Shown one piece after another: positions 26,165 through 34,728 of a DNA stretch of 40,039 nt (position 1 is its first letter; each line of letters starts with the position of its first letter). Both the position numbers and the translations under genes were made by a program. This DNA comes from Bacillota bacterium. GTDB taxonomy: Bacteria; Bacillota; Clostridia; Lachnospirales; Lachnospiraceae. The notes below the pieces were generated by a model. It ran no database searches and had not been told where the DNA came from. It saw only the letters and a program-made list of their open reading frames with translations. The stretch covers positions 1-40,039 of the forward strand of contig JAEYSV010000020.1 in assembly GCA_023434365.1 (NCBI GenBank), given 5' to 3'.

Positions 26165-27334
26165 TTACTGTAAAGCAATATATAACCGTTCCAAAGCTTC
26201 TACCAAAACACTTCTAGGACATGCCACATTGACACGATAAAAGCCCGTTCCACACTCACCAAACATATGCCCGGCATTGAGCCATAGTCTGGCTTTTTGT
26301 TCAATTAAAGTAGTAAGCTCTTCCTTAGATTTATTAAGTCTACGAAAATCAATCCACAATAAATAGGTTCCCTCTGGCGAAATCAAGGTAAGCTCTGGTA
26401 GTTTTTCCTTTAGAAATTCGTGCACTAATGTAATATTCCCATACAAGTATTCTTTTAATTCATTTAGCCACTCTTCACCAAATTCATAAGCGCTTTGACA
26501 GGCTACAAGAGCCATGCGATTCAATTCATCAAAACCAGTTGCCGCTACCTGCTGTTTAAATTCCTTTCTCAATTCACTATCTTCGATAATGATATTAGAT
26601 GCTTGTAACCCTGCCAAATTAAATGTTTTTGAAGGGGCAGTGCAAACAATACTATTACCAGCAATCTCTTTACTAATACTTGAAAATACTGTATGAGTAT
26701 TTCCTTCATAAACAAAATCACAGTGAATTTCATCGCTAACTACAATTACACCATGTTTTAAACAGATTTCCCCGACTCTGATAAGTTCCTCTTTCGTCCA
26801 CACCCGACCTACTGGATTATGAGGACTACAGAGTACAAAAAGCTTTACCTTATTATCAATTATTTGCTGTTCCATTTTATCAAAATCTATATGGTATATG
26901 CCATCCACCAATACAAGATCATTGCTGATACATACTCTACCATTGGCACCAATTACTCTTCGAAACGGATGGTATACAGGTTCTTGAATCAACACTCTGT
27001 CACCCTCTTTCGTATACGCCCGAATCGCCATAGCAATAGCAAATACGATTCCAGGGGTTAGTACTACCCACTCTTTTTTTACCGGATAACCAAACTGCTT
27101 CTCAAACCAGCCAGACAATACCTGATAATATCGTTCCCCTGGAATACTGTAACCGTATATTCCATGCTGTGCTTCTCTAATTAGTGCTTCATTCACTTCT
27201 TTGGGTGCAGCAAAATCCATATCCGCTACCCAAAGTGGTAATGTGTCCTCAGCTTTTTTTAGTGCTGGTATTAAATCATATTTAGTACTGTTTGTATTTT
27301 TACGTTCTATCACCTGATCAAAATTATAAGTCAC
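26165..27334 (-). CDS. PatB/MalY-type aminotransferase (cystathionine beta-lyase-like)
   Basis: A 389-residue fold-type I PLP enzyme. GTG at 27334 is preferred: GAAGGTGG lies about 7 bases upstream, whereas the TTG nine codons before it has no ribosome site. The PLP lysine is K236 in TAPSKTFNLAGLQ. D201 in SDEIHCDF contacts the ring, and the family motifs PLWVADMDF (33-41) and the SPHNPVGRVW block (170-179) are intact. PatB/MalY proteins cleave cystathionine or cysteine, or act as aminotransferases. The substrate is inferred only. It heads a two-gene unit with the antiporter and has a recognisable promoter about 95 bases upstream. Confidence 0.88.
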   Translation of the reverse strand: MTYNFDQVIERKNTNSTKYDLIPALKKAEDTLPLWVADMDFAAPKEVNEALIREAQHGIYGYSIPGERYYQVLSGWFEKQFGYPVKKEWVVLTPGIVFAIAMAIRAYTKEGDRVLIQEPVYHPFRRVIGANGRVCISNDLVLVDGIYHIDFDKMEQQIIDNKVKLFVLCSPHNPVGRVWTKEELIRVGEICLKHGVIVVSDEIHCDFVYEGNTHTVFSSISKEIAGNSIVCTAPSKTFNLAGLQASNIIIEDSELRKEFKQQVAATGFDELNRMALVACQSAYEFGEEWLNELKEYLYGNITLVHEFLKEKLPELTLISPEGTYLLWIDFRRLNKSKEELTTLIEQKARLWLNAGHMFGECGTGFYRVNVACPRSVLVEALERLYIALQ

Positions 27335-27435
27335 CAGTAACCACCTTCTCTTTCTTAACAATAACTAGTCCACTTCGCATAAATAATTCCTAGTATTCAA
27401 ATAAGTATTATGTTCTATGCTATCTTATTTTAATT

Positions 27436-27463
27436 ATTATACGTAATCTCTATTTATTTGCAA
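27436..27463 (-). promoter_or_regulatory. Promoter of the PatB/MalY gene
   Basis: On the minus strand TTGCAA (27458-27463) and TATAAT (27436-27441) are 16 bases apart, giving a leader of about 95 bases to the GTG at 27334. Confidence 0.5.
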
Positions 27464-27528
27464 GCGTTCCAGATATAAAAGATTGTGATATCCGGTTATA
27501 ACAAACACTACAAAAGCATTCTTTCTAA

Positions 27529-27556
27529 CAAAAAAGGAAGCTAATTATGCTTCCTT
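27529..27556 (-). terminator. Terminator of the xpt - dehydrogenase unit
   Basis: AAGGAAGC (27534-27541) and GCTTCCTT (27549-27556) form an 8-bp stem with a 7-base loop, followed on the minus strand by a T run. It lies about 75 bases after the dehydrogenase stop. A stop codon for a tiny in-frame ORF (27545-27547) lies in the loop. Confidence 0.75.
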
Positions 27557-27613
27557 CACTTCTGTGAATTGCCATGTATTATCTAATGCATCCACCAGTC
27601 TGTATGCTCCCAT
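27545..27613 (-). other. Tiny ORF or gene remnant after the dehydrogenase
   Basis: On the minus strand, a 22-residue frame begins MGAYRLVDALDNTWQF and ends at a TAA inside the terminator loop. The frame stays open upstream to 27664, overlapping the dehydrogenase end in another frame, but has no other ATG and no ribosome site. Its composition, with Trp and charged residues, reads like protein. It may be the remains of a gene, or chance. Confidence 0.25.
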
Positions 27614-27629
27614 TTTGATAGCATAGTTA

Positions 27630-28592
27630 TTATTGAATAAATTTACGATAACCGGTACTAAAATCTACTATATTCACCATTTCTCTCTGCTGTAAAAATG
27701 CAGATAGATTTTGCTCTCCAATAGTAATAATTCGTTCTAGAGTTTCCTGAAGATGAAACTGCCCGGAGATATGAGGAGTTAATATCAGATTCTCCATATC
27801 CCATAAACGGCTCTCCTCGCTTAAAGGCTCTACTTCTGTAACATCGATCCCCGCTCCATACAAGGTGCCATTCGTTAGAGCATCACAAAGTGCTTCCTCA
27901 TCAATTAACATACCTCTCCCAACATTTAATAAAATAGACCCCTTCTTCATCTTACTAAAACGTTCCTTATCAAATAAATGATATAATTCTTTTGTACCAG
28001 GCAATGTTAATGCAACAATATCTGCCATAGGAAGTAACTCATCTAGTGCCTCCATTGTATGTAATTCATGTAAATACTCAGGTTTTTTCGCTTTGTTTCT
28101 TCTTATACCATACACGTTGCTTCCAAGCGCATTCATCTTTTTTGCAAACTCACTACCAATATCACCAAGTCCAACTACCAGTGTGTTTGAATTCCAAATT
28201 GAATTAACCGTTCCTTCATCCTTCCAGACATGTTGTTTCATATTATCATGATATTGATGAAGACGTTTCATTAACATTAACGCATTTCCTACCATATGTT
28301 CAGAAATAGCAAGTCCATACGCTCCCGTTGCGTTCGTTAATATTGCTCCTTCTGGTAAAACACCAACATCCAGATACCCATCCGTACCAGCACTATTTAA
28401 TTGTAGCCACTTCAGATTTTTAGATCCTTTTATCTTCTCAGGAGGGACATTTCCAATAATAATATTAGCTTCTCCAATTTCCTCTTCTGTCACTTCTTCA
28501 TACGATGAAAAGTTAAACTCCAATTCATTACTAATACTTTGATAACGTTTCTTATGTTCCTCATTTAAAGGAAGTACAGTAAGTACCTTCAT
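27630..28592 (-). CDS. D-2-hydroxyacid dehydrogenase family protein
   Basis: A 320-residue NAD-dependent dehydrogenase. The start at 28592 is the ATG after AAAGGAG (9 bases); the frame extends 18 codons upstream into the end of xpt. The NAD fold is VVGLGDIGSEFA (139-150), and the catalytic set is R226 (NVGRGMLI), E255 (DVTEVEPL) and H274 (TPHISGQFH). It should reduce a 2-keto acid to the D-hydroxy acid or the reverse, in the cytoplasm. Substrate is unknown; D-lactate, glyoxylate and 3-phosphoglycerate types share the fold, though the usual SerA extension is absent. It begins 4 bases after the xpt stop, so the two are cotranscribed. Confidence 0.88.
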   Translation of the reverse strand: MKVLTVLPLNEEHKKRYQSISNELEFNFSSYEEVTEEEIGEANIIIGNVPPEKIKGSKNLKWLQLNSAGTDGYLDVGVLPEGAILTNATGAYGLAISEHMVGNALMLMKRLHQYHDNMKQHVWKDEGTVNSIWNSNTLVVGLGDIGSEFAKKMNALGSNVYGIRRNKAKKPEYLHELHTMEALDELLPMADIVALTLPGTKELYHLFDKERFSKMKKGSILLNVGRGMLIDEEALCDALTNGTLYGAGIDVTEVEPLSEESRLWDMENLILTPHISGQFHLQETLERIITIGEQNLSAFLQQREMVNIVDFSTGYRKFIQ

Positions 28593-28596
28593 TTTG

Positions 28597-29190
28597 TCAT
28601 TCTCCTTTCGATGTCTCCCTAAAGTTAATCTTTCCAGATTCCACATCCATAGATTCTATTATCGCAAGAGACTCTACACGAATACCTTGATTACGCAGGT
28701 TTTTTCCACCGTCTTGAAAGCCTTTCTCAATTACAATACCTACTCCTTCTACCGTAGCACCCGCACTGCGGATGAGATCAATTAACCCATCCACAGCACA
28801 ACCATTAGCTAAGAAGTCATCTATAATAAGAATATGGTCCTGTGCACTTAAATATTTTTTTGAAACAATAACATCATACACTCGCTTATGCGTAAATGAC
28901 TCAATCTTACTGACGTAAGAATCACCATCCAAATTAATACTCTGGCTTTTCTTTGCAAATACAACCGGCACTTTAAAATATTGAGCTGCGATACAAGCTA
29001 TACCAATTCCCGAAGCCTCTATAGTCAGAATTTTATTAATAGGGCAGTTAGCAAAAATCCGCTTAAACTCCTTGCCCATTTCATTAAACAATTCTATATC
29101 CATCTGATGATTTAAAAAGCTATCTACCTTAAGTACATTTCCTGCTTTGACAACTCCGTCTTTTTGTATACGTTCCTTTAATAATTGCAT
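28597..29190 (-). CDS. xpt: Xanthine phosphoribosyltransferase
   Basis: A 197-residue purine-salvage enzyme of normal length that makes XMP from xanthine and PRPP. The opening MQLLKERIQKDGVVKAGNVL and the segment SFLNHQMDIELFNEMGKEF match the Bacillus Xpt pattern. The PRPP loop is LIIDDFLANGCAV (121-133). Purine contacts EASGIG (58-63) are present. The dehydrogenase gene follows 4 bases after its stop. There is no room for a purine riboswitch: only 45 bases separate it from the LtaS-like gene, and no xanthine permease gene follows. Its regulation therefore differs from Bacillus, where xpt-pbuX has a guanine riboswitch. Confidence 0.94.
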   Translation of the reverse strand: MQLLKERIQKDGVVKAGNVLKVDSFLNHQMDIELFNEMGKEFKRIFANCPINKILTIEASGIGIACIAAQYFKVPVVFAKKSQSINLDGDSYVSKIESFTHKRVYDVIVSKKYLSAQDHILIIDDFLANGCAVDGLIDLIRSAGATVEGVGIVIEKGFQDGGKNLRNQGIRVESLAIIESMDVESGKINFRETSKGE

Positions 29191-29235
29191 GTGTAAGACC
29201 CTTTCGTTTATATGTTTTTTACTAATTAAATAGCC

Positions 29236-31962
29236 CTATTGATTTAATGAATAGAGAAATGAATCAAGTCCCTTCGTGCCATCTACGACTGCATTATACA
29301 CTAGTTGCTGATATAATAATATATCTGGATTCGCTTTTAATTCATCTACAGTAAAATGTTTACCGTTCTTATCAATATAACCGTTAGCATTAATTACAGG
29401 ATATTTCTCATATAACTGAAGTAAGTAGTTCTGATAATCAGAGAGAGGAAGTCCTGCCGTTTGTACTAATAAAGAAGACAAATAGTTCAAGCTAATTCCA
29501 TCTATCGTCTGTTCTTTAATATCACCTGTGTTACTCCAGATAAAGAACGGTACCTGGTAACGTTTTTGCAGTTCAGGAAGTGTTAGCTCACTTTCTGGTT
29601 TTCCAAGCATATCCTCAACAAAACTATTACTGAAAAATGGTTGATGGTCTCCAAAGAAAACGATATACGTAGGTTCTTCTTGATGGGCACTAAAATAGTC
29701 AATTAATATTTTTAATGCCTTATCAGTTTCATAAACTAAAGATAAATATTCCTCCACTGCTGCATAATTATGATTGCTATTAATTCGAACCCATTTATCA
29801 ATCATATTGGTTGTATAACCACCATGATTTTGCATAGTCACATTAAATATAAAGGCTGGCTCGCCCTTTTCTTTTTTCTCGAATACCTCAATAATTTTTT
29901 CAAAACTTGATTGATCACTTATCAAATGCCTTGCATAGGTTGGATTCACAAAATCCTCTCTTGCTAAATAGGTATCAAATCCCATTAAAGGATATACTAC
30001 TTCTCGAAGATACGTATTCCTGATAAACGGATGAATCACCGTCGTCTGATACCCTAATTCTTTTAGCATATTCGGCAATGCATGCTGCTTTTCTCTTACA
30101 TACTGCTGATATGGCACAGCTCCAACTGGTAAGAAAGCAGTCGTATTCCCTGTTAAAAATTCATATTCAGAATTTGCCGTACGGCTTCCTAACACCGATG
30201 GATATGCCGTTCCTTTTATTGTATTCTCTTTTAGCGACTTAAAATACGGTAAATAATCTATATTTGTTTCAAATTCACCAAGTACAGCTAAATCTGAAAA
30301 TGCCTCGTCCATAATAACTATAATATTTGGCTTTTTGGTAACTTCCTCAGGTTTTATTATATACTGTTTCATTTCATCGTTAATTGCATCAGTATCATAA
30401 CCTTCTGGTTTCTCAATTTGCATTGCCATCACATTAAGCCCAAAGCAATAACTTGTGCCGTACATGCGGTAAGAAATTAACTGAGTACACAAATCCATCG
30501 TCTTTCGAATAGAATCATCCTGATGAATAAATGCAGTGACACTAGTTAATGCGAAGATAACAAATACCAAACCAGTACTTAATCGCTCTTTTATGTTTGC
30601 TTTTTTCTCTTTTATATTGATAGCTATTGCCATACTAATCGCTAATACCATTAGTGCAACATACATCGTTTGAGTAATACTATATGGGTAGCTTTCTGCT
30701 ACTTCAACAGCAGTACGAATCAGATAGATATCTACTGGAATAATTGGATATCCGCGGCTAATTATAATGTATCCATTCACTACACCATAAATAGTACAGA
30801 GTATTAATGATATAATTATCGTAATTCTCACACGATTGGTTAATAAGTATACCCCTCCAACAAGAAGAATGTACCAAATAATATTGTAAAACCAGTACTT
30901 CATGTCTATGCTAAACAAATTCTGTCCGGAACAGCCTTCTAAAATATAGAAACAAACAAATGAGGTTGAAATTAGCAATACATAACGCATTATTATGCCT
31001 ACCCATTTATTTCTCATTTGTCCGTCTTTTTTTAACAGACCAAACAACACCACATAAACTGACACAAAAGATAAAATATAAAACCGTGTAATTGCATTTT
31101 CATCATGTATATAATAGGTTTTTATATAATCTCCAAGTACAATAAGCATCCCTAATCCAAAAACTATATAGAAAATTCGCTTATTCTTATTTTTTGTGTA
31201 ATATTGGTATTTACCTCCAAGCAAAACCAATGATAAAAACACAAATATTATCACTCCAACTGTAAAACCGCTTACGATACCACCCGTGATTACTCCAATA
31301 ATCTGATAGCATACCGGCAGTAAAATTAGTGCGCTTAATAAAGGTATACTTGGTCCTGGCAATTTTTCTTCAATTAAGGAACGAAGAATACGGTAGCGTA
31401 ATAATAGTAACGTAAACCCAAAGCAATAAGTAGTCACCAACAGGAAGAATAATATATTATTAAAAAATGAAAAGTTGGTCTCATTATGATAAGTCCAGGT
31501 ATATTTCGTTTTGCTTTCCTGATACATATCAATTCTCTGTTCCAACTCATTCATTTTTATTATAGCAATTCCATAATTATTATTCTTTTCAAACTTAATC
31601 GTAACACTTTCTGCGTCTTCAAATACTTTATGAAGAGATGCACCAATCTCCATACTTGAAATCGAATCTTCGTTTTTGGTTAAGAAAAAACTTCCTTCTT
31701 TTGTTAGCTCACTGAGCGGAATCCGCTTTAAATCATCAATGACAATTTCGTTCAAATTAAACCCATGATTTTTAGAGTTTTCATTTTTTTCTTCAAGCAC
31801 CGTCATCGAAAATGTAATTGGCTCACTGGCAGTATAATTCAATCTAAAGATAGTAAAAGATAAAAGACAGGCCATGATAATACCTACAAGTAAGCTAAAT
31901 ATCACCAGCGTTCGTTTTGTTTCCTGTATCCTATACTTTAATTGTTTAAAAAACTGTTTCAT
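29236..31962 (-). CDS. LTA synthase-family (LtaS-like) phosphoglycerol transferase
   Basis: A 908-residue membrane enzyme. The ATG at 31962 is preferred; the upstream ATG at 31974 has a ribosome site only one base away. After one N-terminal membrane segment there is an outside domain of about 120 residues, then about ten more segments up to about residue 480. The outward sulfatase-type domain (about 545-870) carries the LtaS catalytic pattern: MDEAFSD (E557 in full frame), nucleophile T599 in SRTANSEYEFLTG, MQNHGGY and FFGDHQPF. LtaS enzymes move glycerolphosphate from phosphatidylglycerol. At 908 residues it is much longer than classical LtaS (about 650), and the extra N-terminal region is unusual. 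Which polymer it modifies is not clear. Confidence 0.87.
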   Translation of the reverse strand: MKQFFKQLKYRIQETKRTLVIFSLLVGIIMACLLSFTIFRLNYTASEPITFSMTVLEEKNENSKNHGFNLNEIVIDDLKRIPLSELTKEGSFFLTKNEDSISSMEIGASLHKVFEDAESVTIKFEKNNNYGIAIIKMNELEQRIDMYQESKTKYTWTYHNETNFSFFNNILFFLLVTTYCFGFTLLLLRYRILRSLIEEKLPGPSIPLLSALILLPVCYQIIGVITGGIVSGFTVGVIIFVFLSLVLLGGKYQYYTKNKNKRIFYIVFGLGMLIVLGDYIKTYYIHDENAITRFYILSFVSVYVVLFGLLKKDGQMRNKWVGIIMRYVLLISTSFVCFYILEGCSGQNLFSIDMKYWFYNIIWYILLVGGVYLLTNRVRITIIISLILCTIYGVVNGYIIISRGYPIIPVDIYLIRTAVEVAESYPYSITQTMYVALMVLAISMAIAINIKEKKANIKERLSTGLVFVIFALTSVTAFIHQDDSIRKTMDLCTQLISYRMYGTSYCFGLNVMAMQIEKPEGYDTDAINDEMKQYIIKPEEVTKKPNIIVIMDEAFSDLAVLGEFETNIDYLPYFKSLKENTIKGTAYPSVLGSRTANSEYEFLTGNTTAFLPVGAVPYQQYVREKQHALPNMLKELGYQTTVIHPFIRNTYLREVVYPLMGFDTYLAREDFVNPTYARHLISDQSSFEKIIEVFEKKEKGEPAFIFNVTMQNHGGYTTNMIDKWVRINSNHNYAAVEEYLSLVYETDKALKILIDYFSAHQEEPTYIVFFGDHQPFFSNSFVEDMLGKPESELTLPELQKRYQVPFFIWSNTGDIKEQTIDGISLNYLSSLLVQTAGLPLSDYQNYLLQLYEKYPVINANGYIDKNGKHFTVDELKANPDILLYQQLVYNAVVDGTKGLDSFLYSLNQ

Positions 31963-32023
31963 ACTTCTCCCCATATCCTGTCATATCATTTTACAAAAAA
32001 TCCTATCAACCGAAACACCTATC

Positions 32024-32051
32024 ATTATACGCCGTTTTTACATTTTTTCCA
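32024..32051 (-). promoter_or_regulatory. Possible promoter of the LtaS-like gene
   Basis: On the minus strand TGGAAA (32046-32051) lies 16 bases upstream of TATAAT (32024-32029), between trpA and the LtaS-like gene. No terminator is visible after trpA, so read-through from the trp operon is also possible. Confidence 0.4.
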
Positions 32052-32081
32052 CTCATTTTTTTAATTGTGACTAAAGTTTCA

Positions 32082-32855
32082 CTATTCCTGCATCGCTTCT
32101 TTCATTGATTTTACATAATCATATAATGGCATTGTCGCCTCACCTTGGTACTTTTCTATGATTTTAACAATAGCACTCCCTACAATAACACCATCCGCGC
32201 AGTGACTTAAAGAAGTTGCCTGTGTCGTAGTGCTAATTCCAAATCCAATGGCTACTGGAGTCTGTGTCGTTTTATTTATCAACTGAATCATCGTTGATAA
32301 ATCCGTTGTAATCTCATTTCTAACGCCAGTTACTCCAAGAGAAGATACTAAGTATACAAAACCTTCTGATGCTCTAGCCAGTTTCTCAATTCTTTGCTTC
32401 GAGGTTGGAGCAATTAATGTAATTACAGACACCTGGTGCGAACTGGCTATGGTCTGCAACTCACCTCGTTCTTCAAACGGGAGGTCTGGTATAATAATTC
32501 CATCAACTCCTGCCTCCTCGCATTTTGTAAAAAATGATTCATAACCATAATGAAATACTGGATTCAAGTAAGTTAAAAACACAAGTGGTACCGATAGATT
32601 ACATCTAATTCGCTTTACCATATCAAATACGACGTCAATCGTAGTACCAACACTAAGAGCACGGACATTGGCTGCTTGAATTACTGGTCCTTCTGCAATA
32701 GGATCAGAAAACGGAATTCCGATTTCAATTAGATCGGCACCTGCCTTCACCATTGCATAAATGAACTCCTCCGTTTTTTGGATATTAGGATCACCCGCTG
32801 TTAAAAACCCTATAAAAGCTTTGCCTGATTTAAACGCATTCTCTATTCTATTCAA
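32082..32855 (-). CDS. trpA: Tryptophan synthase alpha chain
   Basis: A 257-residue TIM barrel that cleaves indole-3-glycerol phosphate to indole, which passes to TrpB through the complex tunnel. The catalytic glutamate is E44 in LIEIGIPFSDP. The aspartate known as D60 in the enteric enzyme is Glu here (E55 in the AEGPV block), a conservative change I believe occurs in some clostridia. Other family blocks are LTYLNPVFHYG, GIIIPDLPFEE and VGSAIVKIIE. It is the last gene of trpEGDCFBA; its start overlaps the trpB end by 8 bases, so translation is coupled. Confidence 0.94.
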   Translation of the reverse strand: MNRIENAFKSGKAFIGFLTAGDPNIQKTEEFIYAMVKAGADLIEIGIPFSDPIAEGPVIQAANVRALSVGTTIDVVFDMVKRIRCNLSVPLVFLTYLNPVFHYGYESFFTKCEEAGVDGIIIPDLPFEERGELQTIASSHQVSVITLIAPTSKQRIEKLARASEGFVYLVSSLGVTGVRNEITTDLSTMIQLINKTTQTPVAIGFGISTTTQATSLSHCADGVIVGSAIVKIIEKYQGEATMPLYDYVKSMKEAMQE

Positions 32856-34077
32856 TGATATTCACCCCTCTATATCGTGCTATTGCTGCAACATCCTTAT
32901 CTCCTCTTCCTGACAGACAAATGATAATACTATCTTCTTTGCTTAACGTTGCTGCTATTTTTCTAACATGGGCCACTGCATGGGAACTTTCAATTGCAGG
33001 AATTATGCCTTCCATCCTACTCAAATATTCAAAGGCACTCACCGCTTCTTCATCTGTAACCGGAACATATTCTGCTCGTTTTGTATCATGCAAGTTCGCA
33101 TGTTCCGGTCCAATTCCCGGATAGTCAAGTCCGGCAGAAATAGAATACACCGGAGCAATCTGTCCATATTCATCTTGGCAAAAGTATGACTTCATACCAT
33201 GAAAAACACCAGGAGAACCTTTGCTTATCGTAGCAGCATGTTTTTCTGTATTGATTCCATGCCCAGCTGCTTCGCAACCGATTAAGCGAACCTCTTTGTC
33301 AGGGATAAAATGATAGAATGCACCCATTGCGTTACTTCCTCCACCAACACAAGCTACTACGGCAGCCGGAAGCTTTCCTTCTACTTTTAGAATCTGCTCC
33401 CTTGCTTCTTTACTTATGACACTTTGAAAATCTCTGACAATCATCGGAAATGGGTGAGGTCCCATTACAGAACCCAGCACATAAAGCGTATCCTCAACCC
33501 GCTTAGTCCACTCTCTCATTGTCTCATTTACCGCATCTTTTAACGTCATCGTCCCACTGGTTACCGCATGTACTTTGGCACCTAAGAGCTCCATGCGATA
33601 AACATTGAGTGCTTGCCTCTCTGTATCTTCTTTTCCCATAAAAATTTCACATTCAAGTCCTAATAGTGCAGCTGCTGTCGCCGTTGCTACTCCATGCTGC
33701 CCAGCCCCTGTTTCAGCAATTACACGGGTTTTTCCCATTTTTTTTGCCATCAACACCTGACCTAATACATTGTTGATTTTATGAGAACCCGTATGGTTTA
33801 AATCCTCTCTCTTTAGATAGATTTTAGCTCCACCAAGATCCTTAGTCATCTTTTCGGCATAATATAATAGCGATGGACGCCCAGCATACGCCTTTAATAG
33901 ATAGTCTAATTCCATCTGAAACTCTTTGTCAGATTTATAGAATTGGTATCTTTCTTCGAGTATTAGGATTTCGTTCATTAAGGTTTCTGGAATGTATTGT
34001 CCACCGTGTAATCCATAACGACCGTTCTTTGGATAGAGATATTCTCCTTGCTTGAAATCATTTATTTCGTCCTTCAT
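32848..34077 (-). CDS. trpB: Tryptophan synthase beta chain
   Basis: A 409-residue PLP enzyme that joins indole and serine to make tryptophan. The PLP lysine is K100 in HTGSHKINN; the phosphate cup is CVGGGSNAMG. The segment EDLNHTGSH and the late CLSGRGDKD complete the family pattern. This is the standard TrpB1 type that works with TrpA. Its start overlaps the end of trpF by 20 bases, and it overlaps trpA at its own end. Length is slightly over the usual 395-400 because of an N-terminal extension. Confidence 0.96.
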   Translation of the reverse strand: MKDEINDFKQGEYLYPKNGRYGLHGGQYIPETLMNEILILEERYQFYKSDKEFQMELDYLLKAYAGRPSLLYYAEKMTKDLGGAKIYLKREDLNHTGSHKINNVLGQVLMAKKMGKTRVIAETGAGQHGVATATAAALLGLECEIFMGKEDTERQALNVYRMELLGAKVHAVTSGTMTLKDAVNETMREWTKRVEDTLYVLGSVMGPHPFPMIVRDFQSVISKEAREQILKVEGKLPAAVVACVGGGSNAMGAFYHFIPDKEVRLIGCEAAGHGINTEKHAATISKGSPGVFHGMKSYFCQDEYGQIAPVYSISAGLDYPGIGPEHANLHDTKRAEYVPVTDEEAVSAFEYLSRMEGIIPAIESSHAVAHVRKIAATLSKEDSIIICLSGRGDKDVAAIARYRGVNIIE

Positions 34078-34690
34078 ATTCCCTGATTCTCCTTACTACT
34101 GTTATCATTTTTTTAGCATCTTTTATCCCATTGGTTTCAATACCACTGCTTAAATCGTATGCGTAGGGCTTCGTAGAAACTAATGCCTGTTCCAGATTAG
34201 TTTCATTTAATCCACCGGCTAGAAAATATGGTGATTGAACCTGATCTAACATCCTCCAGTCAAATGTCTGGCCAGTTCCTCCCGCTCCTTGGTCAAACAA
34301 TAAAAAATCAATATAAGACAGTCTAAGTAATGCCTCATGTTCTTTTACCTGACTAATAAAATCCTCTTTAACTGAAATTGCTTTAATAACTGGTACGTTA
34401 GCAAAACCCTTAAGTTCCTTAATATAATCCGAATTTTCCTGCCCATGTAATTGTACAACGGAAATGATCTCCTCTTTTATATAATCGGCAACCGTTTCAA
34501 TCTCTTCGTTTACAAACACACCAACACTAACAATTAATGGATCTAGTCTTTTTCTAAACTCTTTTGCCTGTTCTTTTGTAATTTGCCGCCTACTTTTTGC
34601 TAAGACAAATCCTACATAATCCGGCCTTGCAAGATTCGCTGCATCAATATCTTGTAAATGCATCATACCACATAGCTTTACTTTACTCAT
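34058..34690 (-). CDS. trpF: Phosphoribosylanthranilate isomerase
   Basis: A 210-residue TIM barrel that opens the ribose ring of phosphoribosylanthranilate. The start is the ATG at 34690, with GGAG 8 bases upstream; an in-frame ATG six codons earlier is less likely. The active-site start is VKLCGM, with C7, and the later catalytic Asp is in LLFDQGAGGTGQTFDW. Phosphate contacts are FLAGGLN and YDLSSGIETNG. It is the fifth gene of the operon, between trpC and trpB. It is a separate protein, not fused to TrpC as in enterics. Confidence 0.93.
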   Translation of the reverse strand: MSKVKLCGMMHLQDIDAANLARPDYVGFVLAKSRRQITKEQAKEFRKRLDPLIVSVGVFVNEEIETVADYIKEEIISVVQLHGQENSDYIKELKGFANVPVIKAISVKEDFISQVKEHEALLRLSYIDFLLFDQGAGGTGQTFDWRMLDQVQSPYFLAGGLNETNLEQALVSTKPYAYDLSSGIETNGIKDAKKMITVVRRIREYEGRNK

Positions 34691-34728
34691 CTTTCCTGCT
34701 CCATTCATACAAGCACTACGAAATACAG

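Noticed and set aside
29191..29235. Purine riboswitch before xpt
   Set aside because: Only 45 bases, with no room for the three-way junction or a terminator.
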